A stretch of DNA of 64,000 nucleotides from Streptomyces bottropensis ATCC 25435 (GCF_000383595.1 NZ_KB911581.1:2050264-2114263), one strand, 5' to 3'; counted from the first letter of the stretch, positions 42,968 through 52,154 are shown. Made by a program: numbers and translations. Notes: a model not told the origin generated them from the letters alone.

Positions 42968-44128
42968 ATGACTACTGCGATTTCTCTCGGCATGCCGTCC
43001 GTTCCGACCAAGCTCGCCGAGCGCCGCAAGAGCCGGCAGATCCAGGTCGGGTCCGTGGCGGTCGGTGGAGACGCCCCGGTGTCGGTCCAGTCGATGACCA
43101 CCACGCGTACGTCGGACATCGGCGCCACGCTGCAGCAGATCGCCGAGCTGACGGCGTCCGGCTGCCAGATCGTCCGCGTCGCCTGCCCCACGCAGGACGA
43201 CGCCGACGCCCTCCCGGTGATCGCCCGCAAGTCGCAGATCCCGGTGATCGCGGACATCCACTTCCAGCCGAAGTACGTCTTCGCCGCGATCGAGGCCGGC
43301 TGCGCCGCCGTCCGCGTCAACCCGGGCAACATCAAGCAGTTCGACGACAAGGTCAAGGAGATCGCCCAGGCGGCGAACGACCACGGCACCCCGATCCGGA
43401 TCGGCGTCAACGCCGGCTCCCTCGACCGCCGCCTCCTGCAGAAGTACGGCAAGGCCACCCCCGAGGCGCTGGTCGAGTCCGCCCTCTGGGAGGCCTCCCT
43501 CTTCGAGGAGCACGGCTTCCGGGACATCAAGATCTCGGTCAAGCACAACGACCCGGTCGTCATGGTCAACGCCTACCGCCAGCTCGCCGCCCAGTGCGAC
43601 TACCCCCTCCACCTCGGCGTCACCGAGGCCGGCCCCGCCTTCCAGGGCACCATCAAGTCGGCCGTCGCCTTCGGCGCGCTGCTCTCCGAGGGCATCGGCG
43701 ACACCATCCGCGTCTCCCTCTCGGCCCCGCCGGTCGAGGAGATCAAGGTCGGCAACCAGATCCTGGAGTCGCTGAACCTGAAGCCCCGCCGCCTCGAAAT
43801 CGTCTCCTGCCCTTCTTGCGGCCGCGCCCAGGTCGACGTCTACAAGCTCGCCGAAGAGGTCACCGCCGGCCTCACCGGTATGGAGGTCCCCCTCCGCGTC
43901 GCCGTCATGGGCTGTGTCGTCAACGGCCCCGGCGAGGCCCGCGAGGCCGACCTCGGCGTCGCCTCCGGCAACGGCAAGGGCCAGATCTTCGTCAAGGGCG
44001 AGGTCATCAAGACCGTCCCCGAGTCCAAGATCGTCGAGACTCTCATCGAAGAGGCGATGAAGATCGCCGAGCAGATGGAGGCGGACGGCATCACCTCGGG
44101 CGAGCCGACGGTGGCGGTAGCGGGCTGA
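42968..44128 (+). CDS. ispG: (E)-4-hydroxy-3-methylbut-2-enyl-diphosphate synthase
   Basis: 386-aa iron-sulfur enzyme converting MEcPP to HMBPP in the MEP pathway. The N-terminal barrel begins [25 protein letters not shown]. The [4Fe-4S] cluster ligands are the cysteines of [11 protein letters not shown] and [12 protein letters not shown]. The ATG at 42968 matches the family start; upstream sequence in frame is not conserved-looking. A candidate -10 TAATCT is at 42898-42903 with a weak -35. It follows rseP, with a terminator between. Confidence 0.96.
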   Translation: MTTAISLGMPSVPTKLAERRKSRQIQVGSVAVGGDAPVSVQSMTTTRTSDIGATLQQIAELTASGCQIVRVACPTQDDADALPVIARKSQIPVIADIHFQPKYVFAAIEAGCAAVRVNPGNIKQFDDKVKEIAQAANDHGTPIRIGVNAGSLDRRLLQKYGKATPEALVESALWEASLFEEHGFRDIKISVKHNDPVVMVNAYRQLAAQCDYPLHLGVTEAGPAFQGTIKSAVAFGALLSEGIGDTIRVSLSAPPVEEIKVGNQILESLNLKPRRLEIVSCPSCGRAQVDVYKLAEEVTAGLTGMEVPLRVAVMGCVVNGPGEAREADLGVASGNGKGQIFVKGEVIKTVPESKIVETLIEEAMKIAEQMEADGITSGEPTVAVAG

Positions 44129-44176
44129 GGACCGGGCGCCCCTGGCGGGTGAGGGCCGCAGGCCCTTCTCCCGCCG

Positions 44177-44230
44177 GGGGCGCGGGGCTGTATCGCTGTG
44201 CGGCTCCGCCGCGTGGGTGCGACCAGCCAC
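44177..44230. repeat. 54-bp dispersed repeat, copy 1
   Basis: This block begins GGGGCGCGGGGCTGTATCGC and ends GCGACCAGCCAC. It recurs at 45233-45286 with a single base change. Each copy lies shortly after a gene stop (ispG here) and contains a GCGGC-TCC-GCCGC hairpin. It shares its GGGGCGCGGGG core and GCGACCAGCCAC end with the palindrome at 16406-16494. Confidence 0.85.
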
Positions 44231-44360
44231 GACGCACCCGCACCCGCCGACGCACAGGAGCCACCGAGCCATGAGGCGCCCCGGCCGCGGCGCGCCCCCG
44301 CACAGCCCGGCAGGGTATCGTGCCAAGACCAGCGCAGACCCCAGGGTGAGGCCCCCGCAC

Positions 44361-45215
44361 GTGTTGACCCAGACCACCACCAGGGTCCTCGAACCGAGTG
44401 ACCTGGACGCCGCACTCGCCGTCCTGAACCGAGACCCCGTCGCGAACGCCTTCGTGACGTCCCGCGTCCAGGTCGCCGGCCTGGATCCCTGGCGGCTCGG
44501 CGGCGAGATGTGGGGCTGGTACGAGGACGGTGCCCTCACCTCCCTCTGCTACGCCGGTGCCAACCTCGTTCCCATCTGCGCCACCCCCCGCGCCGTGCGC
44601 GCCTTCGCCGACCGCGCCCGCCGGGCCGGGCGCCGCTGCTCCTCGGTCGTCGGCCCCGTCGAACCCACCGCCCAGCTCTGGCGGTTGCTCGAACCCAGCT
44701 GGGGCCCGGCCCGCGAGGTCCGCTCCCACCAGCCCCTGATGGTCACCGACCGGCTCCCCGACCCCGCCGACGTCGTCCCCGACCCGTACGTCCGCCGCAT
44801 CCGCAAGGACGAGATGGACGCGATCATGCCGGCGTGCGTCGCGATGTTCACCGAGGAGGTCGGCGTCTCCCCGCTGGCCGGCGACGGCGGCCTCCTCTAC
44901 CAGGCGCGGGTCGCCGAACTCGTGGGCTCCGGCCGCTCCTTCGCGCGCCTCGCCCCCGACGGCCGCGTCCTGTTCAAGGCCGAGATCGGCGCGGCGACGC
45001 CCCGCGCCTGCCAGATCCAGGGTGTCTGGGTGGCCCCCGAGTTCCGCGGCCAGGGCCTGGCCGCCCCCGGCATGGCAGCGGTCCTCCGCTACGCCCTGGC
45101 CGACGTCGCCCCCCTGGTCAGTCTGTACGTCAACGACTTCAACACGGCGGCGCGGCGCACGTACCAGCGGGTGGGCTTCCAAGAGGTCGGCGCGTTCATG
45201 AGCGTCCTGTTCTGA
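44361..45215 (+). CDS. GNAT acetyltransferase with N-terminal DUF4081-like domain
   Basis: 284-aa protein. The first half (about 1-130) resembles the DUF4081 domain that precedes GNAT folds in actinobacteria. The second half has the acetyl-CoA loop VWVAPEFRGQGLAAPGM and the late strand LVSLYVNDFNTAARRTYQRVGF. Substrate unknown. I place the start at GTG 44361 (next codon TTG), with AGGGTGAGG upstream; the preceding in-frame region is repeat DNA. The gene is flanked by two 54-bp direct repeats. Confidence 0.85.
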   Translation: MLTQTTTRVLEPSDLDAALAVLNRDPVANAFVTSRVQVAGLDPWRLGGEMWGWYEDGALTSLCYAGANLVPICATPRAVRAFADRARRAGRRCSSVVGPVEPTAQLWRLLEPSWGPAREVRSHQPLMVTDRLPDPADVVPDPYVRRIRKDEMDAIMPACVAMFTEEVGVSPLAGDGGLLYQARVAELVGSGRSFARLAPDGRVLFKAEIGAATPRACQIQGVWVAPEFRGQGLAAPGMAAVLRYALADVAPLVSLYVNDFNTAARRTYQRVGFQEVGAFMSVLF

Positions 45216-45232
45216 GAAGCCGGGCCCCGTAA

Positions 45233-45286
45233 GGGGCGCGGGGCTGTATCGCTGTGCGGCTCCGCCGCGTGGGCGCGACCAGCCAC
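45233..45286. repeat. 54-bp dispersed repeat, copy 2
   Basis: Second copy of the block at 44177-44230, 53 of 54 bases identical, starting 17 bases after the GNAT stop. The copies are direct repeats 1,056 bases apart and bracket exactly one gene. Confidence 0.85.
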
Positions 45287-45336
45287 ATCCGGCCCTCACC
45301 CGGCACACGATCGGTACCCCCCTGTACAGTCCCCGC

Positions 45337-45867
45337 ATGGACCTCGTCATCGGCCCCTTGGACCTCTCCGCCCACGTAGACGAGGCACTGGCCGTCCAAG
45401 CGATCGCCTTCGGGCTAGGCCCCGAGGAGGTGGCGGTCCGCCGCCAGATCGTCCTGCGCCACATGACGTACCCCGGCGCCCGTGCCCTCGGCGTCACCAC
45501 CGCCGGACGGCTCGTCGGCTTCGTCTACGGCATGCCCAACGACCGCGCCCACTGGTGGTCCACCGTCGTCGAGCCCTACCTCCGCGCCGTCCACCACGAC
45601 CACTGGCTCGACGACTCGTTCGTGATCACCGAACTGCATGTGCACCCCCGCCACCAGAATCGAGGCGTCGGCCGGGCCCTCATCACGACCATCACCGACA
45701 GCGCGGCCGAACCCCGCTCGATCCTCTCCGCGATCGACGTCGACAGCCCGGCCCGCGGCCTCTACCACTCCCTCGGCTACACCGACCTCGCCCGCCAGGT
45801 CGTCTTCCCCAGCGCCCCCAAGCCGTACGCGGTGATGGGCGCCCCCCTGCCCCTGCGCCGCAGGTAG
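45337..45867 (+). CDS. GNAT-family N-acetyltransferase
   Basis: 176-aa single-domain GNAT protein. The central strand ITELHVHPRHQNRGVGRALI contains the acetyl-CoA pyrophosphate loop RGVGRA; the later SPARGLYHSLGYTDL is also typical. Substrate cannot be predicted. It lies between the other GNAT gene and proS on the same strand, but a repeat separates it from the former. There is no strong ribosome binding site before the ATG; the sequence CCCCGC precedes it, so a leaderless or weakly translated message is possible. Confidence 0.88.
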   Translation: MDLVIGPLDLSAHVDEALAVQAIAFGLGPEEVAVRRQIVLRHMTYPGARALGVTTAGRLVGFVYGMPNDRAHWWSTVVEPYLRAVHHDHWLDDSFVITELHVHPRHQNRGVGRALITTITDSAAEPRSILSAIDVDSPARGLYHSLGYTDLARQVVFPSAPKPYAVMGAPLPLRRR

Positions 45868-45957
45868 CGCCGTCCCCGTACCGGTGGATTTCCACGGGCC
45901 CGCCCACCCCCGCTAACCTCCTGGCATCACCCGATCCGCAGCAGGAGTACGAGAATC

Positions 45958-47664
45958 ATGGCGAACCCACCGGTCCAGCGCATGTCCCAGTTGATGGCGA
46001 AGACGCTGCGCGACGACCCGGCGGACGCCGAGGTGCTCAGCCACAAGCTCCTCGTCCGCGCCGGATACGTCCGCCGCACGGCGGCCGGCGTGTGGACCTG
46101 GCTGCCGCTCGGCAAGAAGGTGCTCGCCAACGTGGAGCGCATCGTCCGCGAGGAGATGGACGCGATCGGCGCCCAGGAGGTCCTGCTCCCCGCCCTGCTG
46201 CCGAAGGAGCCCTACGAGGCGACCGGCCGCTGGGACGAGTACGGCCCCGAGCTGTTCCGTCTCAAGGACCGCAAGGGTGGCGACTACCTCCTCGGCCCCA
46301 CCCACGAGGAGATCTTCACGCTGATCGTGAAGGACCAGGCGTCCTCCTACAAGGACCTGCCGGTGATCCTCTACCAGATCCAGACGAAGTTCCGCGACGA
46401 GGCCCGCCCCCGTGCCGGCATCCTGCGCGGCCGTGAGTTCCTGATGAAGGACTCGTACTCCTTCGACACCGAGGACGAGGGCCTCGCCCGGTCGTACGCC
46501 CTGCACCGCCAGGCGTACCAGAAGGTGTTCGAGCGTCTGGGTCTCGACTACCGCATCTGCGCCGCCACGGCGGGCGCGATGGGCGGCTCCAAGTCGGAGG
46601 AGTTCCTGGCCCCGGCAGGAGCCGGCGAGGACACCTTCGCGGACTGCCCCGCCTGCGACTTCGCCGCCAACACCGAGGCGATCACGTTCGAGCTGAAGCC
46701 GGTGGACGCCGAGGGCGTGGCCGCCCTCGAAGAGATCCCGACGCCCGACACCCCGACCATCGAGACCCTCGCCGCCCACCTGGGCGTCGAGGCCTCCGCC
46801 ACCCTCAAGAACCTCCTCGTGAAGGTCGACGGCGAGATCGTCGCCGTCGGTGTCCCCGGCGACCGCGAGGTCGACATGGGCAAGGTCGAGGCGCACTTCG
46901 CCCCGGCGGTCGTCGAGATGGTCACCGAGGCGGACTTCGCGGGCCGCCCCGACCTGGTCCGCGGCTACGTCGGCCCGCAGGGCCTCGGCGAGAAGGTCAC
47001 CTACATCGCCGACCCGCGCGTCGCGCCGGGCACCGCCTGGATCACCGGCGCCAACAAGCCGGGCACCCACGCGAAGAACGTCGTCGCGGGCCGTGACTTC
47101 GAGGTCGGCGCGTACGTCGACGTCGTGGTCGTCCAGGAGGGCGACCCCTGCCCGAACTGCGGCACCGGCCTCAAGCTGGACCGCGCCATCGAGATCGGCC
47201 ACATCTTCCAGCTGGGCCGCAAGTACGCCGACGCCCTCAAGCTCGACGTCCTCGGTCAGCAGGGCAAGCCCGTCCGGGTCACCATGGGCTCGTACGGCAT
47301 CGGCGTCTCCCGCGCGGTCGCCGCCCTCGCCGAGCAGTCCGCCGACGACAAGGGCCTGTGCTGGCCCGCCGAGGTCGCTCCGGCCGACGTCCACGTGGTC
47401 GCCGCGGGCAAGGCCCTCCAGACCGAACTGGCCCTCGACGTCTCCGAGAAGCTGCGGGCCGCCGGCCTCCGCGTCCTGGTCGACGACCGGGCCGGTGTCT
47501 CCCCGGGTGTGAAGTTCACCGACTCCGAGCTGATCGGTGTGCCGAAGATCCTGGTCGCCGGCCGCCGCTCCGCCGAGGGCGTCCTGGAGCTGAAGGACCG
47601 CCGCACCGGTGAGCGCGAGGAGCTGACGGTCGACGAGGCGATCGCCCGCCTGACCGCCGCCTAG
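45958..47664 (+). CDS. proS: prolyl-tRNA synthetase
   Basis: 568-aa class II aminoacyl-tRNA synthetase of the bacterial type, charging tRNA-Pro. Motif 2 is [25 protein letters not shown]. The INS editing domain lies between motifs 2 and 3 (roughly 230-390). Motif 3 is [16 protein letters not shown], and a C-terminal anticodon-binding domain follows. Cysteines in CPACD and CPNCG are seen as in related actinobacterial forms. The gene ends at a convergent inverted repeat. Confidence 0.97.
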   Translation: MANPPVQRMSQLMAKTLRDDPADAEVLSHKLLVRAGYVRRTAAGVWTWLPLGKKVLANVERIVREEMDAIGAQEVLLPALLPKEPYEATGRWDEYGPELFRLKDRKGGDYLLGPTHEEIFTLIVKDQASSYKDLPVILYQIQTKFRDEARPRAGILRGREFLMKDSYSFDTEDEGLARSYALHRQAYQKVFERLGLDYRICAATAGAMGGSKSEEFLAPAGAGEDTFADCPACDFAANTEAITFELKPVDAEGVAALEEIPTPDTPTIETLAAHLGVEASATLKNLLVKVDGEIVAVGVPGDREVDMGKVEAHFAPAVVEMVTEADFAGRPDLVRGYVGPQGLGEKVTYIADPRVAPGTAWITGANKPGTHAKNVVAGRDFEVGAYVDVVVVQEGDPCPNCGTGLKLDRAIEIGHIFQLGRKYADALKLDVLGQQGKPVRVTMGSYGIGVSRAVAALAEQSADDKGLCWPAEVAPADVHVVAAGKALQTELALDVSEKLRAAGLRVLVDDRAGVSPGVKFTDSELIGVPKILVAGRRSAEGVLELKDRRTGEREELTVDEAIARLTAA

Positions 47665-47722
47665 AGGACGCGCCGAGCATCCTGCGGGCGGGACCCGTAC
47701 GTCCCCCACAGGTTCTTTCGGA

Positions 47723-47774
47723 CCGTTCCCCGACCGGCAGGGCGTGACAGAACGTCTCTCCGGCCGGGGAACGG
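47723..47774. terminator. inverted repeat between convergent genes
   Basis: Arms 47723-47737 and 47760-47774 pair over 15 bases with one mismatch and a 22-base loop. It lies between proS and the convergent kinase-like gene; the long loop makes terminator function only probable. Confidence 0.5.
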
Positions 47775-47830
47775 CCCTGACGACCGGTGAACGCGCCCCG
47801 GCGGTCGGCCAGGCTCACCGTCCGAACCGC

Positions 47831-48763
47831 TCAGAGCCACCCGGCGAACTCGAGCAGCAACTCCGCGTCCCTCGGCCGCCCCACGCGCAGCGCCCGTACC
47901 CCGGACTCCACGGCCCGGAACAGCGTCCACCCCCGCAGCCGCTCCTGATCCACGTCCAACGACTCGGCCAGTTTCCTGACCCGCCGCCGCGTGATCGCCG
48001 CCCCCGACGGCGACGCGATCAGATCCTCCACCCGATCCCGCACCAGGCGGGCGAGATCGAAGGCACACTCACCCACCACCGGGTCCGGCCCCACCGCCAG
48101 CCACGGCAACCGCTCCCCGGCCAGCACCTTGCTCTGCCGGAACGTCCCGTGCAGCAACCGCTCCTCGGGCGCGTCCGCGAGCAACTCCGCCCGCACGGTG
48201 AGGGCCGCGTCGACCAGGGCGCCGGTCTCCCCGTCACCGGCGGAGCCGGATCGCATCAGCTCGGCCTGCCGCCCCGTCCGCCCCGCCACGGTCTCGAAGA
48301 CATGCGCCCCGGGCGGCTCGACCCACAGCCGCCGCAAGGTCGCCGCCGCCTCCAGCAACGCCTTCGCCTCGGGCAGCGACCGCACCGACAGATCGGGACG
48401 CAGCCGCTCCAGCAGCAGCAGACCGTGCCCGTCCCCGGGGTCGAGCAACCGCACCGCGCCCCGCCCGTCCCAGTGCGCGAGGGCCGCCCGCTCGCTCTTG
48501 GGCCGGGCCCGCTCGGGCGCCACCTTGAGCACGGCGGGGGTGCCGTCGATCAGCCGTACGAGGACCACGAGACTGCTGCGGCCACCGGGAGCCTGCACCC
48601 GCTCGACGGTCAACTCGCGTAGATCGACGGCCTGTTGCAGCATCTCGGGGAGGTTTTCCAGCCATGCGCCGATCCCGTCGCCGCCGTCCGGCCGCCGGGT
48701 CTCGGCCAGCGCTCGCACCAGCCGCTGCGGCGGTTCGAAGTCCTCGAAAGCCCTGCGCGCCAT
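47831..48763 (-). CDS. aminoglycoside/hydroxyurea phosphotransferase-like protein, probably inactive
   Basis: 310-aa protein with the APH-type kinase fold. The N-lobe strand VVLVRLIDGTPAVLKVAP provides the ATP lysine, and LLLLERLRPDLSV resembles the APH(6)/hydroxyurea phosphotransferase hinge. The catalytic loop normally reading HGDLHxxN is HGTFRQSKV here (H205-G206-T207), so the catalytic aspartate is threonine. The metal-binding segment normally IDPKP is VGPDP, with G225 at the aspartate position. The C-terminal CAFDLARLVRDR is kept. It therefore looks like a pseudokinase rather than a resistance enzyme. It is convergent with proS and 28 bases downstream of the ferritin-like gene on the same strand. 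Confidence 0.82.
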   Translation of the reverse strand: MARRAFEDFEPPQRLVRALAETRRPDGGDGIGAWLENLPEMLQQAVDLRELTVERVQAPGGRSSLVVLVRLIDGTPAVLKVAPERARPKSERAALAHWDGRGAVRLLDPGDGHGLLLLERLRPDLSVRSLPEAKALLEAAATLRRLWVEPPGAHVFETVAGRTGRQAELMRSGSAGDGETGALVDAALTVRAELLADAPEERLLHGTFRQSKVLAGERLPWLAVGPDPVVGECAFDLARLVRDRVEDLIASPSGAAITRRRVRKLAESLDVDQERLRGWTLFRAVESGVRALRVGRPRDAELLLEFAGWL

Positions 48764-48791
48764 GTGCGAGTCGTTCCCTTCCGGACCGTGA

Positions 48792-49247
48792 TCAGGAGTG
48801 CGGTGCGGCCGACGGACCCGCGGCGGCCGTCCGCTCGGCCAGACCAGGGAAGGCTACGCTCGCGCCCCGCCACCGCACCGCCCGCACCGCCGCTTCCCGC
48901 AGTGCCTCGGCTGCGGCGCTCCGCCGGTCACCCTCGGATGCCCGCACGAGGTCGGAGTACACACCGGCCACCCGCTCCTCCAGCTCGGCGGCGAGCCGTT
49001 CGGCGGAGCCGGAATCGGTCACCTGGAAGGGCAGCGCGTATCCGGCCGCCGCCACGGCGGGCTCGCCGCCCAGGTCCCGCACCGCCCGGATGAGCTGGTC
49101 CCGGCGGGCCCGGTGCGCGTCGTAGTCCTTCCGCGCCTCGCTCTGCCGCGCCTCACCGATCTTCCCGCCGACGACGCCGTACCCGTACACCGCCGCGTGC
49201 TCGGCCCCGAGCGCCGCCTGGACCGCCTTCAGCTCCCCGTCGCTCAC
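48792..49247 (-). CDS. ferritin-like DUF4439-type protein
   Basis: 151-aa helical protein. Two long helices carry Glu/His residues (LKAVQAALGAEHAAVYGYGVVGGK and YDAHRARRDQLIRAV), matching the ferritin-like DUF4439 group that may bind two metals. No signal peptide is seen. Its ATG overlaps the stop of the upstream lipoprotein gene by 4 bases, so both are made together. A metal- or redox-related role at the membrane is plausible but unproved. Confidence 0.85.
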   Translation of the reverse strand: MSDGELKAVQAALGAEHAAVYGYGVVGGKIGEARQSEARKDYDAHRARRDQLIRAVRDLGGEPAVAAAGYALPFQVTDSGSAERLAAELEERVAGVYSDLVRASEGDRRSAAAEALREAAVRAVRWRGASVAFPGLAERTAAAGPSAAPHS

Positions 49248-49807
49248 TTCGCACCCTCCGTCAGCATGTACGCGTGCCCGGCCCCCGCCGCCGCCACGGA
49301 AGCCATCAGCCGCGCCACCTCGCCCGGTACCTCCAGCAGCGCCTTGGCCCGCCGGTCGGCGAGCTTCCGCTCGGCGGCGGCCAGCCCGGCGAGGGCGGCC
49401 CCGGGGTTCTCGGGCACGGGTGAGGGGGACGCCGGCGCGGAGGGCGAGCCGGAAGCAGAGGCGGACGGAGAAGCGGAGGCCTTGTCCGTGCCCGTCTTCC
49501 CGGCACCCGCCGCCTTTCCGCCCCCGAACGCCTTGGCGTGCCGTACGACCTCCGCCCGCAGCGGTGTCAGCAGCGCCGCCAGACCGGGATGCGCGGCGAC
49601 GACGGCGTCGTACCGCTCGACGAGCGCCTCGCTGTCCCGGGCGACACGCGCGCGTGCCCGCTCCACGGCCGACGGACCGCCCCCGGCGACGTCCGACCCC
49701 TCACCTCCGGACGAGCACCCCACGAGCAGGCCCGCACCGGCGGCCCCGACGAGCAAACTCCTTCTGCGCGGCCCCGACAGGGCACGCGACGGCAGGCTGA
49801 ACGACAC
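49244..49807 (-). CDS. putative Tat lipoprotein, helical
   Basis: 187-aa protein from the GTG at 49807, which is preceded by AGGA. The N-terminus GPRRRSLLVGAAGAGLLVGC has a twin-arginine-like motif and a lipobox, with lipidation expected on the cysteine before SSGGEG. The body is alpha-helical and Ala-rich (VERARARVARDSEALVERYDAVV), broken by a low-complexity Ser/Pro/Ala linker. The stop overlaps the ferritin-like gene. The open frame continues upstream to 49960 without coding character. Confidence 0.78.
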   Translation of the reverse strand: MSFSLPSRALSGPRRRSLLVGAAGAGLLVGCSSGGEGSDVAGGGPSAVERARARVARDSEALVERYDAVVAAHPGLAALLTPLRAEVVRHAKAFGGGKAAGAGKTGTDKASASPSASASGSPSAPASPSPVPENPGAALAGLAAAERKLADRRAKALLEVPGEVARLMASVAAAGAGHAYMLTEGAK

Positions 49808-50064
49808 AGCAGACGTCCTAGGGAGGTCGTACGAACAAAGAAGCGGTGCGATCACGGTACCCGCGCATGTGATCCAAGGCCGCCACCAGCGCGCCCCAAA
49901 GGGGGACGGGGAACCGCGCGGCGGGCCGCACCGCACCCGCGCCCGCCCTTCCGCGGCCACCGCCCGGGGCCGGAGGCGGACGGCAACACCCCAGTGGAGC
50001 GGCTACCCTTTGACCTGACACGCGCCCTACCCACAACAGCACACGCGGCCGAGGAGTCACCCGG

Positions 50065-50574
50065 ATGAGCACCACCCAGAGCGAGAGGCTGCGAGAACTG
50101 CTGGAACCGCTCGTACGCTCCCAGGGCCTCGATCTCGAAGAGATCGCAGTGGACTCGGTCGGACGCAAGCGGGTGCTGCGCGTGGTCGTCGACTCGGACG
50201 AGGGCGCGGATCTGGACGCGGTCGCCGACGTCAGCCGCGCGCTCTCGGCCACGCTGGACGAGACGGACGCGATGGGCCAGTCGGAGTACACCCTGGAGGT
50301 CGGGACGCCGGGCGCCGAGCGCGCTCTCACCGAGCACCGCCACTACCGGCGTGCCGTGGACCGGCTGGTGAAGTTCACGCTCCGCGAGGACGGGGAACTG
50401 ATCGCCAGAATCCTGACCGTGGACGACGACGGCCTCGACCTCGAAGTACCCGGCGTGAAGGGCCGCAAGGCCACCACCCGCCGGCTCGCCTTCGACGAGA
50501 TCGACAAGGCCCGCGTCCAGGTCGAGTTCAACCGCAAGGACAAGAAGGACATGACGGAAGAGGAGGAGGCGTAG
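50065..50574 (+). CDS. rimP: ribosome maturation factor
   Basis: 169-aa 30S assembly factor. The N-terminal alpha/beta domain runs from about 5 to 85 ([23 protein letters not shown]...[14 protein letters not shown]). The SH3-like C-terminal domain follows ([27 protein letters not shown]), with an acidic tail. GAGGAG precedes the ATG. It opens the translation cluster and is separated from nusA by two bases. Confidence 0.96.
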   Translation: MSTTQSERLRELLEPLVRSQGLDLEEIAVDSVGRKRVLRVVVDSDEGADLDAVADVSRALSATLDETDAMGQSEYTLEVGTPGAERALTEHRHYRRAVDRLVKFTLREDGELIARILTVDDDGLDLEVPGVKGRKATTRRLAFDEIDKARVQVEFNRKDKKDMTEEEEA

Positions 50575-50576
50575 CC

Positions 50577-51563
50577 GTGGACATCGACATGAGCGCCCTG
50601 CGGGGCTTGGTACGGGAGAAGGAGATCTCCTTCGACCTGCTCGTCGAGGCGATCGAGGCGGCCCTCCTCATCGCCTACCACCGCACCGAGGGAAGCCGCC
50701 GTCACGCGCGCGTGGAGCTCAACCGGGAGACCGGCCATGTGACCGTGTGGGCGAAGGAGGACCCTCAGGACCTGGAGGAGGGGCAGGAGGCGCGCGCGTT
50801 CGACGACACCCCGTCGGACTTCGGGCGCATCGCCGCCACCACCGCCAAACAGGTGATCCTGCAGCGGCTGCGGGACGCGGAGGACGACGCGACGCTCGGC
50901 GAGTACGCGGGGCGCGAGGGCGACATCGTCACCGGCGTGGTCCAGCAGGGCCGCGACCCGAAGAACGTCCTCGTCGACATCGGCAAGCTGGAGGCCATCC
51001 TGCCGGTGCAGGAACAGGTCCCGGGCGAGACGTACCAGCACGGCATGCGGCTGCGGTCGTACGTCGTGCGGGTGGCGAAGGGTGTGCGCGGTCCCTCCGT
51101 GACGCTCTCCCGCACCCACCCCAGCCTGGTGAAGAAGCTCTTCGCGCTGGAGGTGCCGGAGATCGCCGACGGGTCCGTCGAGATCGCCGCCATCGCCCGC
51201 GAGGCCGGTCACCGCACGAAGATCGCCGTCCGCTCCACCCGCAGCGGCCTGAACGCCAAGGGCGCCTGCATCGGCCCGATGGGCGGCCGGGTGCGCAACG
51301 TCATGGGCGAGCTGAACGGCGAGAAGATCGACATCGTCGACTGGTCGGACGACCCGGCGGAGATGGTGGCGAACGCGCTCTCCCCGGCCCGGGTCTCCAA
51401 GGTCGAGGTGGTGGACCTCGCGGCCCGCTCCGCGCGGGTGACGGTGCCCGACTACCAGCTGTCGCTGGCGATCGGCAAGGAGGGCCAGAACGCCCGCCTC
51501 GCCGCCCGTCTCACCGGCTGGCGGATCGACATCCGGCCGGACACCGAGCAGCCGTCGGAGTAA
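50577..51563 (+). CDS. nusA: transcription termination/antitermination factor
   Basis: 328-aa NusA, the short actinobacterial form lacking the C-terminal repeats of proteobacteria. The N-terminal polymerase-binding domain comes first. The S1 domain (about 105-180, [23 protein letters not shown]) follows, then two KH domains ([18 protein letters not shown] and [19 protein letters not shown]). The GTG start lies 3 bases after the rimP stop and uses GGAGGAGG at the end of rimP as binding site. Confidence 0.96.
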   Translation: MDIDMSALRGLVREKEISFDLLVEAIEAALLIAYHRTEGSRRHARVELNRETGHVTVWAKEDPQDLEEGQEARAFDDTPSDFGRIAATTAKQVILQRLRDAEDDATLGEYAGREGDIVTGVVQQGRDPKNVLVDIGKLEAILPVQEQVPGETYQHGMRLRSYVVRVAKGVRGPSVTLSRTHPSLVKKLFALEVPEIADGSVEIAAIAREAGHRTKIAVRSTRSGLNAKGACIGPMGGRVRNVMGELNGEKIDIVDWSDDPAEMVANALSPARVSKVEVVDLAARSARVTVPDYQLSLAIGKEGQNARLAARLTGWRIDIRPDTEQPSE

Positions 51564-51710
51564 TCACCCGATCGGACGTCCGAACGGGTCACCCGGGAAC
51601 ACCCCGGGGCCGGGGAACAGATCCAAGCCGCATGTCGTTTGGATCACGACAACAACCGTTCGATTTTTGCCCCCAAGGGGTGAGGTCGGTGCGGGGAGGT
51701 AGACTTAGCA

Positions 51711-52007
51711 GTGTCTGGCCGGACGCACGCCCGCGCATGCCCTGAACGCACCTGTGTGGGGTGCAGGCGGCGATCGGCCAAGACCGAACTGCTGCGGGTC
51801 GTGGCGATCGAGGGCGAATGCGTCCCCGATCATCGCGGTACGCTGCCCGGCCGGGGTGCGTATCTGCACCCCGCCCAGGTCTGTCTCGACCTGGCGGTAC
51901 GCCGCCGGGCGTTCACGCGGGCGCTGCGTGCCCCGGGAACGCTCGACACAAAGGCGTTGCGCCGATACGTGGAGCAGACAACAGTTGCCGACCAGGCAAC
52001 ACCGTAA
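51711..52007 (+). CDS. ylxR: YlxR family RNA-binding protein
   Basis: 98-aa DUF448/YlxR protein. The conserved head PERTCVGCRRRSAKTELLRVV and the GRGAYLHP motif are present; the fold is a small basic RNA-binding domain. In other bacteria YlxR interacts with RNase P and affects transcription. The GTG start is preceded by GGGGAGG. It sits in the canonical place between nusA and infB. Confidence 0.93.
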   Translation: MSGRTHARACPERTCVGCRRRSAKTELLRVVAIEGECVPDHRGTLPGRGAYLHPAQVCLDLAVRRRAFTRALRAPGTLDTKALRRYVEQTTVADQATP

Positions 52008-52071
52008 GACGCGTCGCACGGAACCTCCGTGCGGCCCTGGTACCCCGCGAGTTGGAAGTAGGTCGAGATTG

Positions 52072-52116
52072 CGATGAGCACTCGATGAGCACGCGATGAG
52101 TACGCCCATGAAGTAG
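52072..52116 (+). promoter_or_regulatory. three overlapping mini-ORFs in the infB leader
   Basis: An 11-base unit, CGATGAGCACT, CGATGAGCACG, CGATGAGTACG, is tandemly repeated at 52072-52104. It creates three coupled reading frames: Met-Ser-Thr-Arg-stop (52074-52088), the same peptide again (52085-52099), and Met-Ser-Thr-Pro-Met-Lys-stop (52096-52116). Each start overlaps the previous stop as ATGA. The last stop lies 38 bases before infB and 4 bases before a hairpin. Confidence 0.6.
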
Positions 52117-52120
52117 CGAC

Positions 52121-52140
52121 GGTCCGGACGCACCCGGACC
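52121..52140 (+). promoter_or_regulatory. hairpin just upstream of the infB ribosome binding site
   Basis: GGTCCGG (52121-52127) and CCGGACC (52134-52140) form a 7-bp stem. It is followed at once by TAAAAAGGAG, which is the infB ribosome binding site. A ribosome terminating at 52114-52116 would cover or melt this stem. Confidence 0.6.
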
Positions 52141-52154
52141 TAAAAAGGAGCGAA

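Noticed and set aside
47831..48763. Calling the kinase-like gene an antibiotic resistance determinant
   Set aside because: Both catalytic aspartates of the phosphotransferase motif are replaced, and the gene sits in a conserved housekeeping neighbourhood.
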